Positions 8,794 to 16,079 of a stretch of DNA of 64,000 nucleotides are shown here, piece by piece; the stretch's first letter is position 1, and each line of letters opens with the position of its first letter. Origin of the DNA: Aestuariirhabdus sp049985285 (GTDB lineage Bacteria; Pseudomonadota; Gammaproteobacteria; Pseudomonadales; Aestuariirhabdaceae); contig NZ_JBNIEU010000004.1 in the NCBI RefSeq assembly GCF_049985285.1, positions 124,001 to 188,000 of the forward strand, in the 5' to 3' direction. The position numbers and the translations under genes were made by a program. The notes beneath the pieces were generated by a model. That model was not told the DNA's origin and did no database searches. It saw nothing but the letters and a program-made list of their open reading frames with translations.

Positions 8794-8822
8794 ATAATAC
8801 TCACAGGACCCTACCCCGTCAA
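8794..8822 (-). promoter_or_regulatory. Strong sigma-70 promoter of the tRNA operon
   Basis: Minus strand: TTGACG (8817-8822), exactly 17 bp, TATTAT (8794-8799), then a GC-rich GCGCACC next to the start site. A GC-rich discriminator is the known hallmark of stringently (ppGpp) controlled stable-RNA promoters. Confidence 0.75.
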
Positions 8823-8953
8823 CGCCTCAAACAGTTTTTTTGTCTCCCTCCGGGCTATTGATCTGGCGCATTCAATTAGACGAGCGCCCTTTGCGTACTG
8901 CGCTATCCATGCGAAAATCCCCGCACCTAAAAACTGTACCCGATACTGAGACC

Positions 8954-9808
8954 ATGACCGCACAACTTATTGATGGAAAACAGATCGCCACCGACCTGAT
9001 CGACAGCGTAGCAAGAGGCGTCAAACTGCGCACGGAGAAAGGCCTGCGGGCACCCGGACTGGCCGTCGTTTTGATCGGTGATGACCCCGCCTCATCCGTC
9101 TATGTGGCCAACAAGCGCCGCGCGTGTGAACGCGCAGGGTTTGTCTCCAAATCTTTCGACTGGCCCTCCGACACGCGCGAAGACACGCTGTTGGAGCTAA
9201 TCGATGAACTCAACAACGACCCGGTCATTGACGGCATCCTGGTTCAGCTACCCCTGCCCCCACAGATTGATTCCGACAAGGTTCTCGATCGCATCCGCCC
9301 CGATAAAGACGTTGATGGTTTCCACCCCTACAATGTCGGACGCCTGTGCCAACGACTACCCCTGCTTCGACCCTGCACTCCCAAAGGCGTTATGACCCTG
9401 CTGCGCTCCACCGGCGCCGAGTTACGAGGACTCAACGCCACCATCGTAGGCGCCTCGAACATCGTTGGCCGACCGATGACCATGGAGCTGCTAATGGCAG
9501 GCTGTACCACTACGACCACACACCGCTTTACCCGCGACCTTGAAGGCGAAGTGCGAAGAGCTGACATACTGGTGGTTGGTGTCGGCAAACCAGGACTGGT
9601 TAAGGGGGACTGGGTCAAGCCTGGCGCCATCGTTATCGATGTGGGCATTAATCGCCTGGATAACGGCACACTGGTGGGCGACGTTGAGTTCGAAGCGGCT
9701 GCGGAGCACGCCAGCTGGATCACCCCGGTTCCCGGTGGGGTAGGCCCAATGACGGTTGCCACCCTAATCGAAAATACCCTGTATGCTGCAAATGAGCTGC
9801 ACGACTGA
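8954..9808 (+). CDS. folD: FolD, methylenetetrahydrofolate dehydrogenase/cyclohydrolase
   Basis: A 284-residue bifunctional enzyme that converts 5,10-methylene-THF to 10-formyl-THF using NADP. ATG 8954 (MTAQLIDGKQIA) is preferred over an in-frame ATG 38 codons upstream because homologues start here. Visible: catalytic SSVYVANKRRACE with Tyr and Lys, QLPLPPQID, DGFHPYNVGRL, the Rossmann motif GASNIVGRPM and the closing PVPGGVGPMTVATL. It stands divergent from the tRNA operon and convergent with cysS, ending at a shared terminator. Confidence 0.97.
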   Translation: MTAQLIDGKQIATDLIDSVARGVKLRTEKGLRAPGLAVVLIGDDPASSVYVANKRRACERAGFVSKSFDWPSDTREDTLLELIDELNNDPVIDGILVQLPLPPQIDSDKVLDRIRPDKDVDGFHPYNVGRLCQRLPLLRPCTPKGVMTLLRSTGAELRGLNATIVGASNIVGRPMTMELLMAGCTTTTTHRFTRDLEGEVRRADILVVGVGKPGLVKGDWVKPGAIVIDVGINRLDNGTLVGDVEFEAAAEHASWITPVPGGVGPMTVATLIENTLYAANELHD

Positions 9809-9835
9809 TCGCACACAAACAAGCGCCAACAATCC

Positions 9836-9885
9836 AACACCAAAACAACAAAGGGGCCATCGGGCCCCTTTGTTGTTTTGGTGTT
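9836..9885. terminator. Bidirectional terminator between convergent folD and cysS
   Basis: A perfect inverted repeat: GGGGCC (9853-9858) with GGCCCC (9863-9868), 4-nt loop, extended on both sides by AACACCAAAACAACAAA and its complement to 9836 and 9885. It sits 28 bp after folD and 12 bp after the cysS end. Confidence 0.85.
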
Positions 9886-9896
9886 CCGGGTGGCGC

Positions 9897-11300
9897 CTAG
9901 CCCTCCATACGCCAACGGGTTCCCTCGCGGGAATCCTCCAGCACAACACCCTTGCCCAGCAACTCCTGGCGAATACGATCGGCCTCGGCAAAATCCCGCC
10001 CCTTCTTGGCGGCTGCGCGTGCCTCGATCATCTGCTCGACATAAGCCGGATCAACGTCGGCACCAGACTGCAAATAGCGCCCCGGATCTTGCTGGAACAG
10101 GCCTAGCACACCACCCAAACGCCGCAACTGAGCCGCCAATCGCGCCGCCAGCATCTCATCCTCTGACTTGACCCGATTAATCTCACGCACCAGCTCACGC
10201 AACACCGACAGCGCCAGCGCCGTGTTAAAATCATCGTTCATGGCATCCCGGAAACGGGCATCGACATCGTTACCCAGTTCGCCCTCATCGGCTACCGGCA
10301 ATCCACGCAAGGCATGATAGAAGCTGTCAACAACCTCCCGTGCAGCGATCAGACTCTCCTCTGAGTAATCGATCTGGCTGCGATAGTGACCCATGGTAAG
10401 AAAATAGCGCACTACCTCTGGATCGTACGTATCGAGAATCTCACGAATAGTGAAGAAGTTACCCAAGGATTTGGACATCTTCTCCTTGTTCACCCGAATA
10501 GCTCCGGCGTGCATCCAGGTGTTGACAAATTTGACCCCATTGGCCGCTTCCGACTGGGCGATCTCATTCTCGTGGTGAGGGAAGCGCAGATCCGGCCCGC
10601 CACCGTGAATATCAAAGGTATCCCCCAGACAGCACTTGGACATCGCCGAGCACTCGATATGCCAGCCCGGTCGACCTTTGCCCCACGGCGAATCCCAGCT
10701 TACCTCTTCGGGCTTTGCCGCCTTCCAGAGCACAAAATCAAAGGGACTCTCTTTGACATCACTGACCTCGATCCGTGACCCGGCCTGCATCTCCCCCAGG
10801 TTACGATTGTTCAGCTTGCCGTACCCTTCGAACTTCTCGACCCGATAATAGACATCCCCATTATCTGCCGCGTAGGCAAAACCCTTGCCGATCAGGACCT
10901 GCACCATGTCGATAATCTGCGCCATATGAGCGGTAGCGCGGGGCTCTTCATCGGGAGGTAATACCCACAGGCGCGCCTCATCCTCGTGCATGGCATCGAT
11001 AAATCGCTCGGTCAGGCTATCGCAGGTTTCATCATTCTCATTGGCGCGACGGATAATCTTGTCGTCGACGTCGGTGATATTGCGCACATAGGTCACATCC
11101 CAACCCTGTGCACGCAGAAAACGGGTGATGATATCGAATGCCACCAACACCCGGGCATGTCCCAGGTGACAATAGTCGTATACCGTCATACCGCAGACAT
11201 ACATGCGGATCTTGCCGGGCTCAATCGGCGTAAAGCGCTCTTTCTTGCGGCTCAGGGTATTGTAAATACGCAACTGATCGCGACTATGTTGCTGCCCCAT
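9897..11300 (-). CDS. cysS: Cysteinyl-tRNA synthetase
   Basis: A 467-residue class I aminoacyl-tRNA synthetase charging tRNA-Cys. HIGH motif appears as HLGHA within the zinc-binding YVCGMTVYDYCHLGHAR; other zinc ligands lie in WHIECSAMS and FPHHENEIAQ; the KMSKS motif is exact (EKMSKSLGN). The ATG at 11300 shares its A with the TGA stop of glnS (TGATG), so the two genes should be translationally coupled; this adds about nine residues (MGQQHSRDQ) before the usual family start LRIYNTL. Confidence 0.97.
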   Translation of the reverse strand: MGQQHSRDQLRIYNTLSRKKERFTPIEPGKIRMYVCGMTVYDYCHLGHARVLVAFDIITRFLRAQGWDVTYVRNITDVDDKIIRRANENDETCDSLTERFIDAMHEDEARLWVLPPDEEPRATAHMAQIIDMVQVLIGKGFAYAADNGDVYYRVEKFEGYGKLNNRNLGEMQAGSRIEVSDVKESPFDFVLWKAAKPEEVSWDSPWGKGRPGWHIECSAMSKCCLGDTFDIHGGGPDLRFPHHENEIAQSEAANGVKFVNTWMHAGAIRVNKEKMSKSLGNFFTIREILDTYDPEVVRYFLTMGHYRSQIDYSEESLIAAREVVDSFYHALRGLPVADEGELGNDVDARFRDAMNDDFNTALALSVLRELVREINRVKSEDEMLAARLAAQLRRLGGVLGLFQQDPGRYLQSGADVDPAYVEQMIEARAAAKKGRDFAEADRIRQELLGKGVVLEDSREGTRWRMEG

Positions 11301-13198
11301 CAGTTACCCCCCTTGTGCACCCAGGTGTCTTTTAAACCAATGGTTTGGTTGATAACCAGTGCGTCGGCACGGGAATCATAACGGTCGATACAGAAGTACC
11401 CTTCCCGCTCAAACTGAAAGCGCGTCTCGGGTGCCGCATCCGCCACCGAAGGTTCAACCCAGCAGGTTTCCAGTACCTCCAGCGAGCGCGCGTTAAGATG
11501 CTCCATGAAATCCTGCTCACCGCGATCAGGGGACTCATGATCAAACAGGCGATCATACAGACGAACCTTCGCGGGCTTACCCTCTGTCGCCGACACCCAG
11601 TGAATGACGCCACGGGGACGAATGCCTTCGGGCGGATTTTCGCCAACGGTTCCGGGCACCAACGAGGCTCGCACCTCGAGAATCTCACCCTGGTCGTCTC
11701 GAATAACCTCGTCGGCGCGAATCACATAGGCGCTGCGTAATCGCGCATACTCACCCAATACCAGGCGCTTGAACTTCTTGCGAGGCAGCGTGACATCTTC
11801 GCTAAAATCGGCCCGATCGATGTAGAGCTCGCGGGTAAAGGGTAGCTGCCGTACCCCGAGCTCTTCACGATTGGGATGGACCGGGGCGGTCATCTGCTCA
11901 GCATCTGCGGTAACTATCAAGCATTTTTGATTACCCAAAAACACCTTATCCTTTACCCCCTTAACCTCTTTGATTTGCTCAATAGCTTTAAATGGACCCT
12001 CTGTTCGCCGATATTCAACTATCGCGCTGGCATAGCAAGGGCCGACGCCACGCAATTTATTTGCCAGCTCCTCTTCAGAAGCAGTATTAATATCCACCTT
12101 AGAGGACTCCATATTAGAATCAAAGTTGTCAATGACTAATCTTATAGGCCGCAGCACACACATGGCGCGTGCGGCATTCTCGTTCAGGTCTTCGCGCAAG
12201 GCGAAGTCGAGCATCCCCATATCGACGATGCCGTCGGAGCGATTGGTACCAATCATGTCGCAGAATTTACGCAGTGCCGTCGGCGTATAGCCCCGTCGGC
12301 GCATACCCGAGATGGTCGGCATCCGCGGATCGTCCCAACCATCCACAATGGATTCATCCACAAGACGCTTTAGCTTGCGCTTGCTGGTGACGGTGTAGTT
12401 CAGGTTCAGGCGCGCGAACTCATACTGGCGCGGGGTATAGGGCACCGGCAGCTTATCGAGAAACCATTCGTAGAGCGGGCGATGGTCCTGGAATTCAAGC
12501 GTACAGATGGAATGGGTCACCCCCTCTATCGCATCTTCCTGCCCGTGGGCAAAGTCGTAGCTTGGGTAGATGCACCATTTATCACCCGTCTGGTGATGGC
12601 TCTCTTTCCGAATACGGTACAGAATCGGATCACGCAGATTCATGTTGGGTGAGGCCATGTCGATCTTGGCGCGCAATACACAAGCCCCTTCGTCGAAGTC
12701 TCCCCCCCGCATCTTCTCAAATAGCGCCAGGTTTTCCTCCACACTGCGGTCGCGATACGGGCTTGCCTTACCCGGCTTGGTCGCCCAACCCCGATACTCG
12801 CTGGCCTGCTCTGCAGAAAGGTCACACACGTATGCATCACCCTCTCGAATCAGGTGAAGGGCCCACTGGTAAAACTGGTCAAAGTAGGAGGATGCGAAAC
12901 GTACCTCACCCGACCAATTAAATCCGAGCCAGCGTACATCCTCCTGGATTGCATCGATATACTCCTGCTCCTCTTTCTCCGGATTGGTGTCATCAAAGCG
13001 CAGATTACACTGGCCGCCAAACTGCTGGGCGAGGCCAAAATTGACACAGATCGATTTCGCATGACCGATATGCAGATACCCATTAGGTTCGGGGGGAAAG
13101 CGGGTCTGCACCCGCCCCTCATTGTGACCGGCAGCCAGGTCATCGCTAATAATTTGCTGCAGGAAATTGGACCCAGCACTCTGTTCGCTGTTGCTCAT
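11300..13198 (-). CDS. glnS: Glutaminyl-tRNA synthetase with an inserted helix-hairpin-helix domain
   Basis: A 632-residue class I synthetase charging tRNA-Gln; E. coli GlnRS has about 554 residues. ATG 13198 (MSNSEQSAGSNF) is chosen because AAGGG precedes it and the upstream extension is not conserved. Visible: RFPPEPNGYLHIGHAKS (HIGH), catalytic-core motifs FDDTNPEKE and NLNYTVTSKRKL (KMSKS-like), and C-terminal FEREGYFCIDRYDS. Between LVIDNF (ending residue 359) and AEQMTAPVHPN (from about 433) sits a block absent from standard GlnRS, resembling the ComEA helix-hairpin-helix: VDINTASEEEL, GVGP, AIVEYRRTEGPF, EVKGVKDK. The remaining anticodon-binding beta-barrels continue normally, so the enzyme is probably active. 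First gene of a glnS-cysS pair. Confidence 0.97.
   Translation of the reverse strand: MSNSEQSAGSNFLQQIISDDLAAGHNEGRVQTRFPPEPNGYLHIGHAKSICVNFGLAQQFGGQCNLRFDDTNPEKEEQEYIDAIQEDVRWLGFNWSGEVRFASSYFDQFYQWALHLIREGDAYVCDLSAEQASEYRGWATKPGKASPYRDRSVEENLALFEKMRGGDFDEGACVLRAKIDMASPNMNLRDPILYRIRKESHHQTGDKWCIYPSYDFAHGQEDAIEGVTHSICTLEFQDHRPLYEWFLDKLPVPYTPRQYEFARLNLNYTVTSKRKLKRLVDESIVDGWDDPRMPTISGMRRRGYTPTALRKFCDMIGTNRSDGIVDMGMLDFALREDLNENAARAMCVLRPIRLVIDNFDSNMESSKVDINTASEEELANKLRGVGPCYASAIVEYRRTEGPFKAIEQIKEVKGVKDKVFLGNQKCLIVTADAEQMTAPVHPNREELGVRQLPFTRELYIDRADFSEDVTLPRKKFKRLVLGEYARLRSAYVIRADEVIRDDQGEILEVRASLVPGTVGENPPEGIRPRGVIHWVSATEGKPAKVRLYDRLFDHESPDRGEQDFMEHLNARSLEVLETCWVEPSVADAAPETRFQFEREGYFCIDRYDSRADALVINQTIGLKDTWVHKGGN
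11906..12121 (-). other. In-frame ComEA-type helix-hairpin-helix insertion inside glnS
   Basis: Encodes about residues 360-431 of GlnRS. The pattern VDINTASEEEL...LRGVGP...AIVEYRRTEGPF...IKEVKGVKD matches the tandem HhH module of ComEA-like DNA-binding proteins. By my hand count, 11911-12120 contains 88 G/C in 210 bases (about 42%), while the next stretch of glnS (12181-12240) has 37 in 60 (about 62%). The reading frame is kept on both sides. Exact borders are inferred by comparison with the remembered E. coli GlnRS sequence and may be off by a few codons. Confidence 0.8.
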
Positions 13199-13448
13199 TT
13201 CAACCCTTAGTATTGGCAATACAGGGACCCTACCTAGCCGCAGGCAGAGCATCCCCTATGTCGTATTTTGTTAAGAAGACTGGCTAGCAAAGGGAGCGGT
13301 ATCAAATAGCGGTCCCCTGAAGCGGCTTTCTCAGTGCGTACAAAAAACGTATTATACCTGCCAAACACGCCGGAGCGTAAGCGTCTGCCCGCGGCATATC
13401 CTAAATCCCGCGCATCCTTCGGGATCGCAACCACATAAGGAACCCCCC

Positions 13449-13946
13449 ATGATTGTTTTGCACACCAACCAGGGTGACATCAAGATCGAGCTGAATCACG
13501 AAAAAGCACCTAAAACAGCGGCTAACTTCGAAAGCTATGTGCGCGCTGGCCACTATGACGGCACTATTTTTCATCGTGTTATCAATAATTTCATGATTCA
13601 GGGCGGCGGGTTTGAAGCAGGCATGAAGGAAAAGGCCACCCAGGCCCCCATCGAAAACGAAGCCGACAATGGCCTCGGCAATGAGATTGGCTCTATTGCG
13701 ATGGCGCGTACAAACGACCCCCATTCAGCAAGCGCCCAGTTTTTTATCAATATCGCCGACAACGCATTCCTCAACCACACCGCTAAAAACCCCCAGGGCT
13801 GGGGCTACGCTGTATTTGGCAAGGTGGTCGACGGCATGGATGTGGTTGACGCCATCAAGAGTGTGCGGACCGGTAATGCAGGACACCACCAGGACGTCCC
13901 CGTAGAGGATGTTGTGATCGAGAGCGCTGAGGTGGTAGAGGCATAA
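13449..13946 (+). CDS. ppiB: PpiB, cytoplasmic cyclophilin-type peptidyl-prolyl isomerase
   Basis: A 165-residue cyclophilin that isomerises Xaa-Pro bonds. No signal peptide (MIVLHTNQGDIKIEL), so cytoplasmic. Conserved active-site stretches are visible: FHRVINNFMIQGGG (catalytic Arg, Phe, Met, Gln), ASAQFFINIADN and GYAVFGKVVDGMDVV. It lies divergent from glnS; the 250-bp gap holds a TATAAT/TATTAT-like element at 13350-13356 readable in both directions, but no convincing -35. lpxH follows 3 bp after the stop, so the two form an operon. Confidence 0.96.
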   Translation: MIVLHTNQGDIKIELNHEKAPKTAANFESYVRAGHYDGTIFHRVINNFMIQGGGFEAGMKEKATQAPIENEADNGLGNEIGSIAMARTNDPHSASAQFFINIADNAFLNHTAKNPQGWGYAVFGKVVDGMDVVDAIKSVRTGNAGHHQDVPVEDVVIESAEVVEA

Positions 13947-13949
13947 GCT

Positions 13950-14681
13950 TTGACTACCCTGTTTATATCAGACCTGCACCTGCAGGAGGACTGCCCGGCT
14001 ATTAGCCGGGCTTTTTTCCACCTCCTGGAAAACCCCGGCAGCGATATCGAAGCGCTCTACATTCTGGGTGATTTCTTTGAATACTGGGTCGGGGACGATG
14101 GCACAACGACCTATCAAAAAAAGGTGATCGAGGCGCTCAAGCGCTTTAGCGAAAAGGTTGCTCCGGTCTATTTCATGCACGGAAATCGTGACCTTCTGAT
14201 CGGCCAAAAATTCGCCAAAGAGGCGGGCTGCTCAATTTTACCCGACCCCTGCGTTATTGACCTGTACGGAACCCCCACCCTGCTAATGCACGGGGACAGC
14301 CTCTGCACCTTCGACATCGCCTACCAGCGATTTCGCCGCATCACACGCAACCCGATCGTCCGCTGGCTGGTTCTTCACCTGCCACTGAGCTACCGCACCT
14401 CATCGATTCAAAAACTGCGCAGCAGAAGCCAGCAGCAGGGCCCCACCAAGTCTCGCGAAATAATGGATGTAACACAGACAGAGGTTGAGCGCGTAATGGC
14501 TCAGCACAACTGCCAACGCCTTATCCACGGCCACACCCATCGACCCGCGCGCCACCCTCTAGCGATAAATGGCGCGAGTGCCGAGCGCATCGTTCTTGGC
14601 GACTGGAACCAAAACGGCTGGTTGGCTCGAGCCACCCCCCAAAGCCTCGAGCTGGAAAGTTTTCCAATCGGTACAGGGTAA
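13950..14681 (+). CDS. lpxH: UDP-2,3-diacylglucosamine diphosphatase
   Basis: A 243-residue Mn-dependent pyrophosphatase that releases UMP from UDP-2,3-diacylglucosamine to give lipid X in lipid A synthesis, peripheral on the inner membrane. Metal-binding motifs of the calcineurin-like fold are visible: FISDLHL, LGDFFEYWVGDD, MHGNRDLL, LMHGDSLC and IHGHTHRP. The start is TTG, with AGAGG at 13937-13941 inside the end of ppiB and only 3 bp between genes; no suitable ATG lies upstream. Family length is about 240, as here. Confidence 0.95.
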   Translation: MTTLFISDLHLQEDCPAISRAFFHLLENPGSDIEALYILGDFFEYWVGDDGTTTYQKKVIEALKRFSEKVAPVYFMHGNRDLLIGQKFAKEAGCSILPDPCVIDLYGTPTLLMHGDSLCTFDIAYQRFRRITRNPIVRWLVLHLPLSYRTSSIQKLRSRSQQQGPTKSREIMDVTQTEVERVMAQHNCQRLIHGHTHRPARHPLAINGASAERIVLGDWNQNGWLARATPQSLELESFPIGTG

Positions 14682-14828
14682 ACGGGAGGCGGCGACCGGC
14701 ACCCTTACCCAACGCCCGAACAATTGCCCACTACAGCGACCATCTTCCGCGAAAAGGCCGTTTTTAACCACTTCGACTGATTGAATATGACCCAGCTCAG
14801 CAATTATAAATATGCTCGGGTAAAACGC

Positions 14829-14856
14829 TTGATATGATTCAAACAAGTGTTATAAA
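14829..14856 (+). promoter_or_regulatory. Sigma-70 promoter for the universal stress protein gene
   Basis: TTGATA (14829-14834), 16 bp, TATAAA (14851-14856). It lies in the 308-bp gap after lpxH and predicts a leader of about 125 nt. The rest of that gap (14682-14828 and 14857-14975) shows no gene or repeat I can support. Confidence 0.55.
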
Positions 14857-14989
14857 TGAGCGTGTCGAAACCATTGCATCAAGCCCTCCAGCCCTGCGGG
14901 ATCGAGCCAACGGGATAACGAGGAGGCACAAAAAGGACAGGTTTCACACTCAATCAAAGGGCACTGTGCCTACAAGGGGATGAGGCTGA

Positions 14990-15859
14990 ATGCATAATAT
15001 AAAAAATATCCTGGTGGTAGTGGATACCAGAAAGGCGACGCATACGGCGCTTAAACGCGGCAAGTTGATCGCCAAAGTAACCGGCGCGACGCTGCACCTG
15101 CTGGCCTGCAACAAAAGCCCGGACGCCAACTCCCAAGCCCAGCTTGAAGCACTGGTCGACCAGGTTCGGACACGCGGAATCGACGCCCAGGGCCATGAAA
15201 AATGGCATCACAGCGTGACCACCACCATCATCCACGTACAGCAGACCGAAGGTTGTGCCCTGGTGATCAAAGACGCACGGGAAGAGAATGAGTTAAGCCG
15301 CGCGGTGTTCGCACCCACCGACTGGAAACTGCTGCGTCGCTGCCCCTGCCCTGTACTACTGGTGAAGAATGACCGTGCGTGGGAAAACGGGGTTGTCCTC
15401 GCTGCCGTCGACGCCGATGCCTGCGATCAGGACCATCAGGTCCTCAACGAGGTCATAATGAGCCATTCCCATGATATTGCGGGGCTCGCCGATGCTGAGC
15501 TTCATATAGGTGCTGCCCATCCGGCGCCGATGCTCTCCTCTCCTGATCCGGTATACCAGAACATCGAGAGCCTCGACAAACTCTATCGCAACGCCTGCGT
15601 CCCCTATGCAACGAAGCACAAAGTGTCGGAGCAAGCCATCCACGTCGGTGAAGGCCCGGCACAGGGTTTCATACCCCGACTCGCAGAGGAGCTGGATGCA
15701 TCCCTCGTGGTGATGGGCACCGTTGCACGCAGCGGTATCAGTGGCGCTATCATCGGCAACACCGCCGAGCTCATCCTCGACAGTATCTGCTGCGACGTAC
15801 TGACACTGAAACCCGTCGACATCATGGAGCACCTTGAAGACGTCGTAACCCAACGCTAA
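14990..15859 (+). CDS. Tandem universal stress protein (UspE-like)
   Basis: A 289-residue cytoplasmic protein made of two UspA domains (about 1-135 and 140-285), the length of the UspE family. Domain 1 starts IKNILVVVDTRKATHTAL; it lacks the glycine-rich nucleotide loop. Domain 2 ends with VVMGTVARSGISGAIIGNTAE, the G-X2-G-X9-G-like phosphate loop typical of ATP-binding USPs followed by the usual CDVLTLKP. Such proteins support survival under starvation and oxidative or membrane stress; the molecular role is not well defined. It has its own promoter and terminator. Confidence 0.88.
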   Translation: MHNIKNILVVVDTRKATHTALKRGKLIAKVTGATLHLLACNKSPDANSQAQLEALVDQVRTRGIDAQGHEKWHHSVTTTIIHVQQTEGCALVIKDAREENELSRAVFAPTDWKLLRRCPCPVLLVKNDRAWENGVVLAAVDADACDQDHQVLNEVIMSHSHDIAGLADAELHIGAAHPAPMLSSPDPVYQNIESLDKLYRNACVPYATKHKVSEQAIHVGEGPAQGFIPRLAEELDASLVVMGTVARSGISGAIIGNTAELILDSICCDVLTLKPVDIMEHLEDVVTQR

Positions 15860-15868
15860 AACCTGCCC

Positions 15869-15890
15869 GAGCCCCCATTCAAGGGGGCTC
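15869..15890 (+). terminator. Terminator after the universal stress protein gene
   Basis: GAGCCCCC (15869-15876), 6-nt loop, GGGGGCTC (15883-15890), then GCCATTTATTTTG, a weak T-run. It starts 10 bp after the stop codon. Confidence 0.65.
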
Positions 15891-15941
15891 GCCATTTATT
15901 TTGTGAATTCCCGATATACCCTTCCTAAACCAACGTCTTAC

Positions 15942-15971
15942 TTAACTTCATAAGCCCTAATACGTTATACT
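15942..15971 (+). promoter_or_regulatory. Candidate acnB promoter
   Basis: TTAACT (15942-15947), 18 bp, TATACT (15966-15971), 109 bp upstream of the acnB start. The -10 is good; the -35 is only moderate, so this is a candidate. Confidence 0.35.
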
Positions 15972-16079
15972 TCTGCCGCCAAATTAGGGGGTTACAAGCC
16001 CGTGACGCATACCTGTTGAAGGTCCGATCAGACCAGATCCGATCTTGGGCGACAGGACAACCGATGAGGGTATTACAAA

